Origin: Candidatus Blautia merdipullorum
Lineage (GTDB): Bacteria; Bacillota; Clostridia; Lachnospirales; Lachnospiraceae
Assembly: GCA_019118685.1 (NCBI GenBank)
Contig: DWYL01000347.1
Coordinates: forward strand, 1-49,752
Reading direction: 5' to 3'
Length of the DNA: 49,752 nucleotides
Below the pieces are notes generated by a model. It did no database searches. It had not been told where the DNA came from and saw only the letters and a list, made by a program, of their open reading frames with translations. Every line of letters starts with the position of its first letter. Position 1 is the stretch's first letter. Shown here piece by piece: positions 9,462 to 16,432 of the stretch. Both the position numbers and the translations under genes were made by a program.

Positions 9462-10001
9462 CTATTTACCTTCATAACGGATTACAGATGCCACGTCATA
9501 TCCTGCCAGTCTATCCCTTCCTTTCAGTCCTGCAAGTTCCATGAGGAAAATCATCTTCACTACTTTTCCTCCAAGCTTCTCTATCATCTTTGCCGCAGCT
9601 TCCACTGTGCCGCCGGTAGCGATCAGATCATCAATGATCACTACTTTCTGACCTGGTTTTACGGAATCCTGATGCATCTCCAGAACCGCACTGCCATATT
9701 CCAGATCATAGCTCTGTTCAATAGTCTTTCTGGGAAGCTTGCCTTTTTTTCGGATCAATACTAACGGCTTATGTAAATTGTATGCGATAGGCGCTCCAAA
9801 AATAAATCCTCTGGACTCTGCAGCAGCGATCACATCCACTTCGGTTCCCTCTAAAAGTTTCTGCAGGGAATCAATAGCCAGTGCAAACCCTTCCGCATCC
9901 TGAAGGATGCTGGTCACATCCCGGAAAATGATCCCCTTCTCCGGAAAATCGGGAATACTTACTATATAGTCTTCAATTTTTTTCTTTTCACAACTGCCCA
10001 T
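9462..10001 (-). CDS. apt: Adenine phosphoribosyltransferase
   Basis: The 179-residue enzyme salvages adenine to AMP using PRPP. It has the type I phosphoribosyltransferase PRPP loop VVIIDDLIATGGT (about residues 120-132), the N-terminal IPDFPEKGIIFRD block and the AAAESRGFIFG substrate region, all standard for Apt. The N-terminal extension is short (MGSCEKKK). It lies between recJ and relA, the usual order in Firmicutes. Confidence 0.96.
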   Translation of the reverse strand: MGSCEKKKIEDYIVSIPDFPEKGIIFRDVTSILQDAEGFALAIDSLQKLLEGTEVDVIAAAESRGFIFGAPIAYNLHKPLVLIRKKGKLPRKTIEQSYDLEYGSAVLEMHQDSVKPGQKVVIIDDLIATGGTVEAAAKMIEKLGGKVVKMIFLMELAGLKGRDRLAGYDVASVIRYEGK

Positions 10002-10094
10002 CTTATCTCCATCCTTTTTATATCGAATATTGTCTTTTATCTGATTAATATGTAGATTTTAGTATAACATCTTTTTTTCCCATACGCAAATTTT

Positions 10095-11810
10095 TTATCG
10101 GATATTCTGTATGATCATCTCTATACTTTCTCTTCCCATATAGGAATTAACAGAAGGATAATAGATCATATCCCATTTTTCTTTCTCCTGAAGTCTTTTT
10201 GCAAACTCTTCTCCTTCTCCGAACCAGACTCCCTCAGCCTGGAATCCATAGTCGTCAGACAGATCCATCTTTACTACATTTTTATTTTTTCCCAGTATCC
10301 GGTAACCCAGCACCTTCATATTTTTCTGGGCGAAAACCGGCTTTGTATTGCCTTTCCCAAAGGGTTCCAGAAGGGAAAGCTGCCGGATCAGAGGAATCGT
10401 CACATAGGACATAGGCATAGGCACATCAATGACAATCTTTTCTGTCATGTCTTCCTGGGTCAGAGTGCAGTTTTCATTAAGTTTTTTCCGGAAAGCTTCC
10501 ACATTTTCTTCAGGAAGAGAAAGCCCTGCCGCCATAGGATGCCCTCCGAACTTAGTAAGAAGATCCTTGCATTTCACCAGTTCATGGAACATGTGATAGG
10601 TTTCAATAGAACGCCCTGAACCTTTTACTCCCTCTTCTCCCTTGGTCAATACAAACACCGGACGGACATACCGTTCCCGCACCCTGCCGGCAATGATCCC
10701 TGCCAGACTTTCATGACAATCCGGAAGATAGATCACCAGTACCCGGTCATTTTTCAGATCCGTATGTTCTACCATCTCCACCGCTTCTTCCACCCCTTTT
10801 GCAGTCATATCTTTTCTGCTGTCATTTAAATCTTTCAGATCCTTGGCCAGGGTGGCTGCCTCACTGGGGTCTTCCGCCAGAAGAAGCCTTAAAGCTCTCT
10901 TAGCTGTGCTCAGCCTTCCGCTGGCATTCATACAGGGACCAATGACAAAGCCGATATGATATGCTGAAATTTCTCTGTTTTCCAGATTATTGACACGAAT
11001 CAGAGCTTTTAATCCTTCATTTTCCGGATTTTGCAGTCTCCGCAGCCCGTCTTTTACCAGAATACGGTTTTCATCTTTCAGATCCATCACATCTCCCACT
11101 GTGGCGATAGCCGCAAAAGGGATCAATTCTTCTGTCTCTTTTTCCGGTATCTCCAACCGATCATAAAGTCCCTGAATGACCTTATAAGCAACCATGGCTC
11201 CGCAGATTCCCTTGAAGGGATAAGGACATTCCGGCTGCTTGGGATTTACAACCGCATCTGCAGGAGGGAGAATGGTCCGGACGGTCCCGTCCTCCCCTTC
11301 TTCATAAGGCACCTCATGATGGTCTGTGACCAGCACAGTCATACCCAGACTCTTGGCATAGCCGATCTGTTCTGCAGCGCTGATCCCATTGTCACAGGTA
11401 ATGATGGTATCAATCCCTGCCTCTGCCGCCAGACCGATAAGCTCCCGGCTGATCCCGTAACCGTCTTTGATCCGGTCCGGGATATCCGCATCCGCCAGTG
11501 CCCCTGCTCTGGAAAGGCCCTTCAGCAGTATGTATGTAGAACATACCCCGTCAATATCATAGTCCCCGATGATCCGGATTTTCTTCTTTTCCTGAATCTT
11601 CTCTGTCAGTCTGTCCAACAGCTCTTCCATGCCTTTCAGCAGCTTCCAGGAATGAAGGCCGGACAGCTTTCCGTGAAGATAGGTATCGATCTCCTCATCT
11701 GTAATCTGATCCCGGTTCCGGATCAGTCTGGCGATCACCGGATCAATGCCAAACTTCCGCCCGATTTCCTGAAAATCCGCTCTTTTGGCAGATACTACCC
11801 ACTTTTCCAT
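10095..11810 (-). CDS. recJ: Single-stranded-DNA 5'-3' exonuclease RecJ
   Basis: The 571-residue protein degrades single-stranded DNA from 5' ends in repair and recombination. DHH-family metal motifs are present: DYDIDGVCS (about residue 84), a TCDNG block, DHHE, GDVMDL and CMNASGRL, followed by the DHHA1 region with KGSGRS and GGHPMAAG, and an OB-like C-terminal domain. Length is normal for Clostridia RecJ. It heads the apt-relA-hemZ-hisS-aspS run. A palindromic repeat of about 145 bases separates it from secDF. Confidence 0.95.
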   Translation of the reverse strand: MEKWVVSAKRADFQEIGRKFGIDPVIARLIRNRDQITDEEIDTYLHGKLSGLHSWKLLKGMEELLDRLTEKIQEKKKIRIIGDYDIDGVCSTYILLKGLSRAGALADADIPDRIKDGYGISRELIGLAAEAGIDTIITCDNGISAAEQIGYAKSLGMTVLVTDHHEVPYEEGEDGTVRTILPPADAVVNPKQPECPYPFKGICGAMVAYKVIQGLYDRLEIPEKETEELIPFAAIATVGDVMDLKDENRILVKDGLRRLQNPENEGLKALIRVNNLENREISAYHIGFVIGPCMNASGRLSTAKRALRLLLAEDPSEAATLAKDLKDLNDSRKDMTAKGVEEAVEMVEHTDLKNDRVLVIYLPDCHESLAGIIAGRVRERYVRPVFVLTKGEEGVKGSGRSIETYHMFHELVKCKDLLTKFGGHPMAAGLSLPEENVEAFRKKLNENCTLTQEDMTEKIVIDVPMPMSYVTIPLIRQLSLLEPFGKGNTKPVFAQKNMKVLGYRILGKNKNVVKMDLSDDYGFQAEGVWFGEGEEFAKRLQEKEKWDMIYYPSVNSYMGRESIEMIIQNIR

Positions 11811-11854
11811 AACAAATTCTCCTCTGTCGCTTATTACCTATTTATGAATAAGAA

Positions 11855-12000
11855 GAAGCTGTCTCATAGAAACATATCAGGAATATTTATACATTTTATG
11901 CGAATTTATCGAGCATGCTTTGAGACCATAGGCTCAAAGCAGCGCAGACTGAGCAAGAAAATGTATAATTATTCTCGTTTTTGTTCCATGGGACAGCTCC
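11855..12000. repeat. Large palindromic element between secDF and recJ
   Basis: The two ends are near-complements. The left end reads GCTGTCTCATAGAAACA and later ATATTTATACATTTT. The right end, reverse-complemented, reads GCTGTCCCATGGAACA and later ATAATTATACATTTT. A second, nested hairpin lies at the centre (GCTTTGAG at 11917-11924 and CTCAAAGC at 11933-11940). The element sits directly after the secDF stop and before the recJ leader. It resembles a miniature inverted-repeat element or a large terminator-like stem. Partial relatives occur at 15679, 20877, 35234 and 37268. Confidence 0.7.
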
Positions 12001-12006
12001 CGCATT

Positions 12007-14253
12007 TTATTTATTCGCTTTTTTTAGTTTTGTTCTCATCACATACCACATAGCACCTGTCAGGCAGACGGAAGAATATCCGCCGCAGACAATACCTACC
12101 ATAAGAGGCAGGGCAAATTCCCGGATGGAGGATACCCCCAGCAGGAACAGCATAAAGATACTGATAAAAGTGGTCAGTGAAGTATAGATACTTCTGGTCA
12201 GGGTCTGGGTAATGCTGGCATTTACCAGTGTCTCCAGCTCCTGGTCCGTTCTCACTTTCGTTGACTTCAGATTCTCCCTGATACGGTCAAAGATAACAAT
12301 GGTAGCATTGATAGAATATCCCAGGATCGTCAGCATACAGGCGATAAAGGTGTTTCCTACAGAAACTCTTGCCAGTACATAGAAAGCAAATACGATCAGC
12401 ACGTCATGAAGCAGAGCAAGGACCGCACTGCTGGCAAAACGGATATCCTTAAACCGGAACCAGATATAGAGGAGCATCATAACCGCAGCTACAACTACAG
12501 ACAATACCGCGTCTCTTCTCATTTCACCGCTGACAGTAGCAGAAATACTTTCTGAGGTAATAGTATCCGGATCTACACCGAAGTCATCCACCATAGCCTG
12601 CTCCAGAGCTTCTCTCTGGCTCACATTCAGGGTTGAAGTCTTAATGATCACCTGATTGCTGTCTGCAACTTTAGTAGCCTGTACATTAGCATCACCTGTG
12701 ATCTCTTCCACCACTGGAACTACCTGAGAATCAATTTCATCCATAGAAAGGTCTTCATTAAAGGTCACATTGGTGGAGGTTCCTCCCTGGAATTCCAGGC
12801 TATAGTTTAACGGACTGCCTGTGGCTGCATTATAAGCAACCATTCCCACCGGTCCTGAAAGGATCAGGATAATGGAAATTATAAAGAATATCTTTCTCTT
12901 CTGAAGGAAGGGGATAGGCTTTCTCTCCTTGCGCATACCGTATAGTTTCTCATTTCTCACGCCTACCGCATAAAGGGCATTGATCAGAAGCCTGGAGATC
13001 ACCAGTGCTGTAAACATGGATAATACGATACCAAGAGCCAAGGTCTGGGCGAAGCCCTTAATGGTACCCGTACCCAGCCAGTTTAATACAAATGCTGCGA
13101 TCAGGGTTGTGATGTTTCCATCAAAGATAGCAGAAAAGGCTTTGTCAAAACCGTTTTTCAAGGCGGTTCTCACACTTCTGCCTGCTGCGATCTCCTCCTG
13201 GATACGGGCGTAAATGATAACATTTGCATCCACGGCCATACCAATGGAAAGAATAATACCTGCAATACCCTGTAAGGTAAGGGTCAGATCAAAAGCATTC
13301 AGAGCAATCAGATCCAGGCATACATAGATTACCAAGGCTATGCCGGCAACAAAGCCCGGAACCCGGTAAACAACGATCATAAACAGGATGATCAGAGCCA
13401 GACCGATTGCCGCTGCCACCACGCTGGTGGAGATAGCTTCTTCTCCCAGCTGGGCAGCTACCACACTGGAACGCAGTTCAGAAAGCTCCAGATTCAGACC
13501 GCCGATACGGATGGTGGAAGCCAGGTCTTCTGCTTCCTGAGCGTCTGCCATTCCGGTGATCTCGGCCTGTCCGTCGGTAATCTCAGCATTTACACCTGGA
13601 ACACTGACAAACTGGCCGTCATAGTAGATACCGATGCTCTCGCTGTTTTCATAAGCCTTTGCTGTAGCCTCTGCAAATTTTGTTGTGCCTTCTTCTGTAA
13701 GAGACAGGCTTACCACATTCTGGTTATTATTTCCCAGCTGGTCCTGGCCTACCACAGCTCTGGCATCGCTGACATCTGACCCTGTAAGAACAATGCTGCC
13801 GTCTTCCTGAAGTTCTTCTATTGTCTTGGTCAGTTCATATTCTCCGGTCTGAGTATTTAATGTATAATTCTCATTGCCGTCAGCGTCTGTCTCAGCGATA
13901 AAATACAAGGATCCCGGTCTTCCCAATTCTTCCAGGATGGTATTAGCGTCGGTCACTCCGGGGATCTCTACAACAATACGGTTATTTCCTTCCTGGTAAA
14001 CCTGAGACTCTGTGCTGTATTGCTGCACCCTCTGCTGGAGCTTGTAGATAGTATCTGACATATCGTCTGCACTTGGATTATCTTCGGAAGCCTGGTAAGT
14101 GATACTTACGCCTCCCGCCAGGTCCAGACCTGTGTTAATGTTTTTTGCGGCTCCTGTTCCTGTAGGACCCCAGCCCACTGCTGATGTAAAGATCAAAAGC
14201 GCTGTTACGATAACCGTCAGCACCAGGATCAGTACGCCTCTGCTTTTCTTCAT
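12007..14253 (-). CDS. secDF: Fused protein translocase subunits SecD-SecF
   Basis: The 748-residue membrane protein joins SecD (about residues 1-430) and SecF (about 445-748), the proton-driven subunits that help the Sec translocon pull proteins out. The SecD half has one N-terminal membrane helix, the external domain beginning NTGLDLAGGVSITYQ, and GIILSIGMAVDANVIIYARIQEE. The SecF half has LEFQGGTSTNVTF and TILGYSINATIVIFDRIREN. About twelve membrane helices are visible, as expected for the fusion. AAGGGA precedes the ATG. It follows scfB by 21 bases, and SCIFF genes and secDF are often neighbours in Clostridia (recalled, not checked). Confidence 0.96.
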   Translation of the reverse strand: MKKSRGVLILVLTVIVTALLIFTSAVGWGPTGTGAAKNINTGLDLAGGVSITYQASEDNPSADDMSDTIYKLQQRVQQYSTESQVYQEGNNRIVVEIPGVTDANTILEELGRPGSLYFIAETDADGNENYTLNTQTGEYELTKTIEELQEDGSIVLTGSDVSDARAVVGQDQLGNNNQNVVSLSLTEEGTTKFAEATAKAYENSESIGIYYDGQFVSVPGVNAEITDGQAEITGMADAQEAEDLASTIRIGGLNLELSELRSSVVAAQLGEEAISTSVVAAAIGLALIILFMIVVYRVPGFVAGIALVIYVCLDLIALNAFDLTLTLQGIAGIILSIGMAVDANVIIYARIQEEIAAGRSVRTALKNGFDKAFSAIFDGNITTLIAAFVLNWLGTGTIKGFAQTLALGIVLSMFTALVISRLLINALYAVGVRNEKLYGMRKERKPIPFLQKRKIFFIISIILILSGPVGMVAYNAATGSPLNYSLEFQGGTSTNVTFNEDLSMDEIDSQVVPVVEEITGDANVQATKVADSNQVIIKTSTLNVSQREALEQAMVDDFGVDPDTITSESISATVSGEMRRDAVLSVVVAAVMMLLYIWFRFKDIRFASSAVLALLHDVLIVFAFYVLARVSVGNTFIACMLTILGYSINATIVIFDRIRENLKSTKVRTDQELETLVNASITQTLTRSIYTSLTTFISIFMLFLLGVSSIREFALPLMVGIVCGGYSSVCLTGAMWYVMRTKLKKANK

Positions 14254-14274
14254 GATTTTTCCCTTCTTTACTGA

Positions 14275-15645
14275 TTAATTTTCTTCTGCTTCTTCCGCTT
14301 CCGCGGCTTTCAGCATAATGGCACATTCCACCCTTTTTCTCTGAAGCTCGCAGCCAATGTCATAGGCATCATTGATAGAGCCGTGGAAATTATAGGCGTT
14401 TGCCGCGCAGCCGCCGCTGCAGTAGAACTTTGCAAAGCATTTCTGACATTTTTCCTTTGCATAAACATTACAGTTTTTGAATTCTTCCCGGATGTCGTCA
14501 CGTTTTACACCGTCCCATACATTGCCCATAAGGAACTTTTCTTCCCCTACGAACTGATGGCAGGGATATAGGTCTCCCCAGGGCGTTACAGCCAGATACT
14601 CGGTACCTGAGCCGCAGCCGGAAAGGCGTTTGTACACACAGGGACCTCCTGTAAGGTCTATCATAAAATGGAAAAAGTTAAAGCCCTTTCCTTCTTTCTT
14701 TCTCTTGATCATCTCCTGTGCCAGTTTGTCATATTCTTCGCAGATCTTCGGCACATCTTCCTCTCTGATGGCATATTCCTCTTTCTCGTCAGCCACTACC
14801 GGCTCCACAGAGATCTGGTCAAAGCCCAGGTCTGCCAGATGAAGCACATCTTTGGAAAAATCCAGGTTGTGACGGGTAAAGGTGCCTCTGGCGTAGTAGC
14901 TCTTCTCTCCTCTGCTCTTGGCAAACTTCTGGAATTTCGGCACCACCAGATCATAGCTGCCTGCGCCTTTACGGAAAGGCCGCATATAGTCATGGACTTC
15001 TTTTCTTCCGTCAATGCTCAGTACCACGTTGGCCATTTCCTTATTGGCAAATTCCATAATCTCGTCGTTCAAAAGAACTCCGTTGGTGGTAAGGGTAAAA
15101 CGGAATTTCTTATTATGGAGCTTTTCCTGCTCCCTTCCATATTCTACCAGGCGTTTTACCACGTCCCAGTTCATAAGGGGTTCCCCCCCGAAGAAATCCA
15201 CTTCCAGATTTGTACGGTTTCCTGAGTTGGCGATCAGAAAATCAAGAGCCTGTTTTCCTACTTCATAGGACATCAGAGCTCTTCTGCCATGGTATTCCCC
15301 TTCTTCTGCAAAACAGTACCGACAGGCCAGATTGCAGTCATGAGCGATATGAAGGCAAAGGGCTTTGACTACCGTCTGCCTCTCTTTGAAATGTTCAATG
15401 GCATTTCGATAAATATCCTCTGTAAAAAGCATTCCCTGATCTCTCAGCTCCTGGATCTCTCCCAAAGCCTGGTCTATATTTTCTCCGCCATAACCTGCAT
15501 CTAAAGCCTGATGGACCTCTTCCTGGTCTTTTCCTTCATCCAAAAGTCCAATGATCTCATATACCAGTTCATCCACCACATGAACAGAACCGCTGTTTAC
15601 ATCCAGCACAATGTTATAGCCATTATTTTTATAACGATGAATCAC
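14275..15645 (-). CDS. scfB: SCIFF peptide maturase (radical SAM/SPASM thioether-forming enzyme)
   Basis: The 456-residue enzyme is expected to install thioether bonds in the six-cysteine peptide encoded just upstream. An N-terminal peptide-recognition-like region (residues 1-90) precedes the radical SAM core with CNLACRYC (cysteines 104, 108 and 111). A cysteine-rich SPASM region follows for two auxiliary clusters (GGPCVYKRLSGCGSG, PCHQF, CNVYAKEKCQKCFAKFYCSGGCAAN and a late GCELQRKRVEC). The start codon is GTG, with AAGGGGAAG upstream. Together with scfA this is the standard SCIFF pair. The known family chemistry comes from the related clostridial CteA/CteB system, and the biological role of SCIFF is unknown. 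Confidence 0.94.
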   Translation of the reverse strand: MIHRYKNNGYNIVLDVNSGSVHVVDELVYEIIGLLDEGKDQEEVHQALDAGYGGENIDQALGEIQELRDQGMLFTEDIYRNAIEHFKERQTVVKALCLHIAHDCNLACRYCFAEEGEYHGRRALMSYEVGKQALDFLIANSGNRTNLEVDFFGGEPLMNWDVVKRLVEYGREQEKLHNKKFRFTLTTNGVLLNDEIMEFANKEMANVVLSIDGRKEVHDYMRPFRKGAGSYDLVVPKFQKFAKSRGEKSYYARGTFTRHNLDFSKDVLHLADLGFDQISVEPVVADEKEEYAIREEDVPKICEEYDKLAQEMIKRKKEGKGFNFFHFMIDLTGGPCVYKRLSGCGSGTEYLAVTPWGDLYPCHQFVGEEKFLMGNVWDGVKRDDIREEFKNCNVYAKEKCQKCFAKFYCSGGCAANAYNFHGSINDAYDIGCELQRKRVECAIMLKAAEAEEAEEN

Positions 15646-15678
15646 CGTGCTTCCCCTTTCTCTTATGCACTAAAGTAT

Positions 15679-15724
15679 GGGGCTGCTGCATGAAACAGAT
15701 ATCCCTGTCTCATGCAACAGCCCC
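15679..15724. repeat. 20-bp stem-loop between scfA and scfB
   Basis: In the minus-strand transcript GGGGCTGTTGCATGAGACAG pairs with CTGTTTCATGCAGCAGCCCC around a 6-base loop, giving about 20 base pairs including a few G-U pairs. No T-run follows, so it is unlikely to be a simple terminator. A role in limiting read-through into scfB or protecting the scfA mRNA 3' end is likely. The stem shares the GCTGT-CATG-AACA pattern with the other palindromic elements here. Confidence 0.7.
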
Positions 15725-15745
15725 ACTCCTTATATGCCGTTTTTC

Positions 15746-15886
15746 TTATTTATTCTCGCAGCTCTGATTTCCCACTGTGCAGGATGTCTTGCAGGCTGAC
15801 TGGCAGGATGTCTGACATTCCCCGCATCCGCCTTTTTTTACTGTATTCTGTAAGCTTTTTGTATTCAATGTTTTAATATGTTCCAT
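15746..15886 (-). CDS. scfA: SCIFF ribosomal peptide precursor (six cysteines in forty-five residues)
   Basis: The 46-residue peptide starts MEHIKTLNTKSLQNTVKK and carries six cysteines at 21, 24, 28, 32, 36 and 43, with the spacing of the SCIFF family (GGCGECQTSC, then QSACKTSC, then NQSCENK). A consensus AGGAGG (15895-15900) lies just before the ATG and a strong promoter at 15926-15954. The leader portion is residues 1-19. It is followed by a stem-loop and then its maturase gene scfB. SCIFF peptides are among the most conserved modified peptides in Clostridia. The mature form, export route and function are not established. It is short and easily missed by gene finders. Confidence 0.95.
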   Translation of the reverse strand: MEHIKTLNTKSLQNTVKKGGCGECQTSCQSACKTSCTVGNQSCENK

Positions 15887-15925
15887 AACATCTTCCTCCT
15901 TAAGTCTTTTTAACATCTATGCGGT

Positions 15926-15954
15926 ATTATAGCATAGGTACTTCTGCCAGGCAA
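15926..15954 (-). promoter_or_regulatory. Strong promoter for scfA
   Basis: On the minus strand TTGCCT (15954-15949), a 17-base spacer and a perfect TATAAT (15931-15926) preceded by TG one base away give an extended -10 promoter. Transcription should begin near 15919, about 33 bases before the scfA start. Confidence 0.75.
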
Positions 15955-16001
15955 GCATTTCTTTCCCATAATTCCCAGAGCAATACCTGAACATTCCCCT
16001 T

Positions 16002-16376
16002 CTAAGACAGCATTCCTCCTAAAGCTCCTCCCATAATACAGATGAAAAACATCAGCAATATTTCCGTCAGATCTCCTCCAAAAGGGCGTTCAGTCAGATA
16101 TGTCACTGCCATCAGCAGAAGAGCATAACCTGCGCCCAATCCCATTCCCCACAAAAACCGTCTGGTTTTTCCTTTTCTGCCCATATAAAAGCCTCCGGCC
16201 AGACAGGATAATATGTAGATCACCATAATCCCCAGGTTTACCTGGCTTTCTCCCAGTCCAAACTTATACAGCAGAAATGCCAGCCCAAGGAGCAAAACTC
16301 CTGTCACAGCGTAGGACAGAAGCAGAGCCTTCATCATCTGTATTGGTTTTGAAGCATTTGCCATAATCCGTTCCAT
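16002..16376 (-). CDS. Small four-helix membrane protein, TIGR04086-like
   Basis: The 124-residue protein has four predicted membrane helices (about residues 15-34, 43-60, 72-90 and 103-122) separated by a short basic loop GRKGKTRRF. It resembles the TIGR04086 family of small membrane proteins that often occur near SCIFF or Sec genes in Clostridia (recalled, not checked). The function is unknown. The ATG at 16376 has GGGAGGG about 9 bases upstream, while a second in-frame ATG at 16364 lacks one. That ribosome binding site is buried in the terminator-like stem at 16379-16418. Confidence 0.72.
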   Translation of the reverse strand: MERIMANASKPIQMMKALLLSYAVTGVLLLGLAFLLYKFGLGESQVNLGIMVIYILSCLAGGFYMGRKGKTRRFLWGMGLGAGYALLLMAVTYLTERPFGGDLTEILLMFFICIMGGALGGMLS

Positions 16377-16378
16377 AT

Positions 16379-16418
16379 AAAGAACCCTCCCTTATGTAAA
16401 TATATGGGAGGGTTCTTT
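16379..16418. terminator. Hairpin after the surface-protein gene, overlapping the next gene's ribosome binding site
   Basis: A perfect 13-base inverted repeat (AAAGAACCCTCCC at 16379-16391 and its complement at 16406-16418). In the minus-strand transcript the downstream arm ends in GGGAGGGTTCTTT, which includes the Shine-Dalgarno sequence of the gene starting at 16376. The U-run is weak in that direction. The stem could terminate the surface-protein transcript, mask the ribosome binding site, or both. Confidence 0.75.
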
Positions 16419-16432
16419 TTCTCATGACTGAT

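Noticed and set aside
11031-12053. 340-residue plus-strand open frame opposite recJ
   Set aside because: It mirrors recJ on the other strand, has no ribosome binding site or recognisable domain, and recJ is certain.
15746-15886. Ferredoxin or metallothionein interpretation of the six-cysteine peptide
   Set aside because: The cysteine spacing, the MEHIKTLNTK leader and the adjacent scfB and secDF genes identify it as SCIFF.
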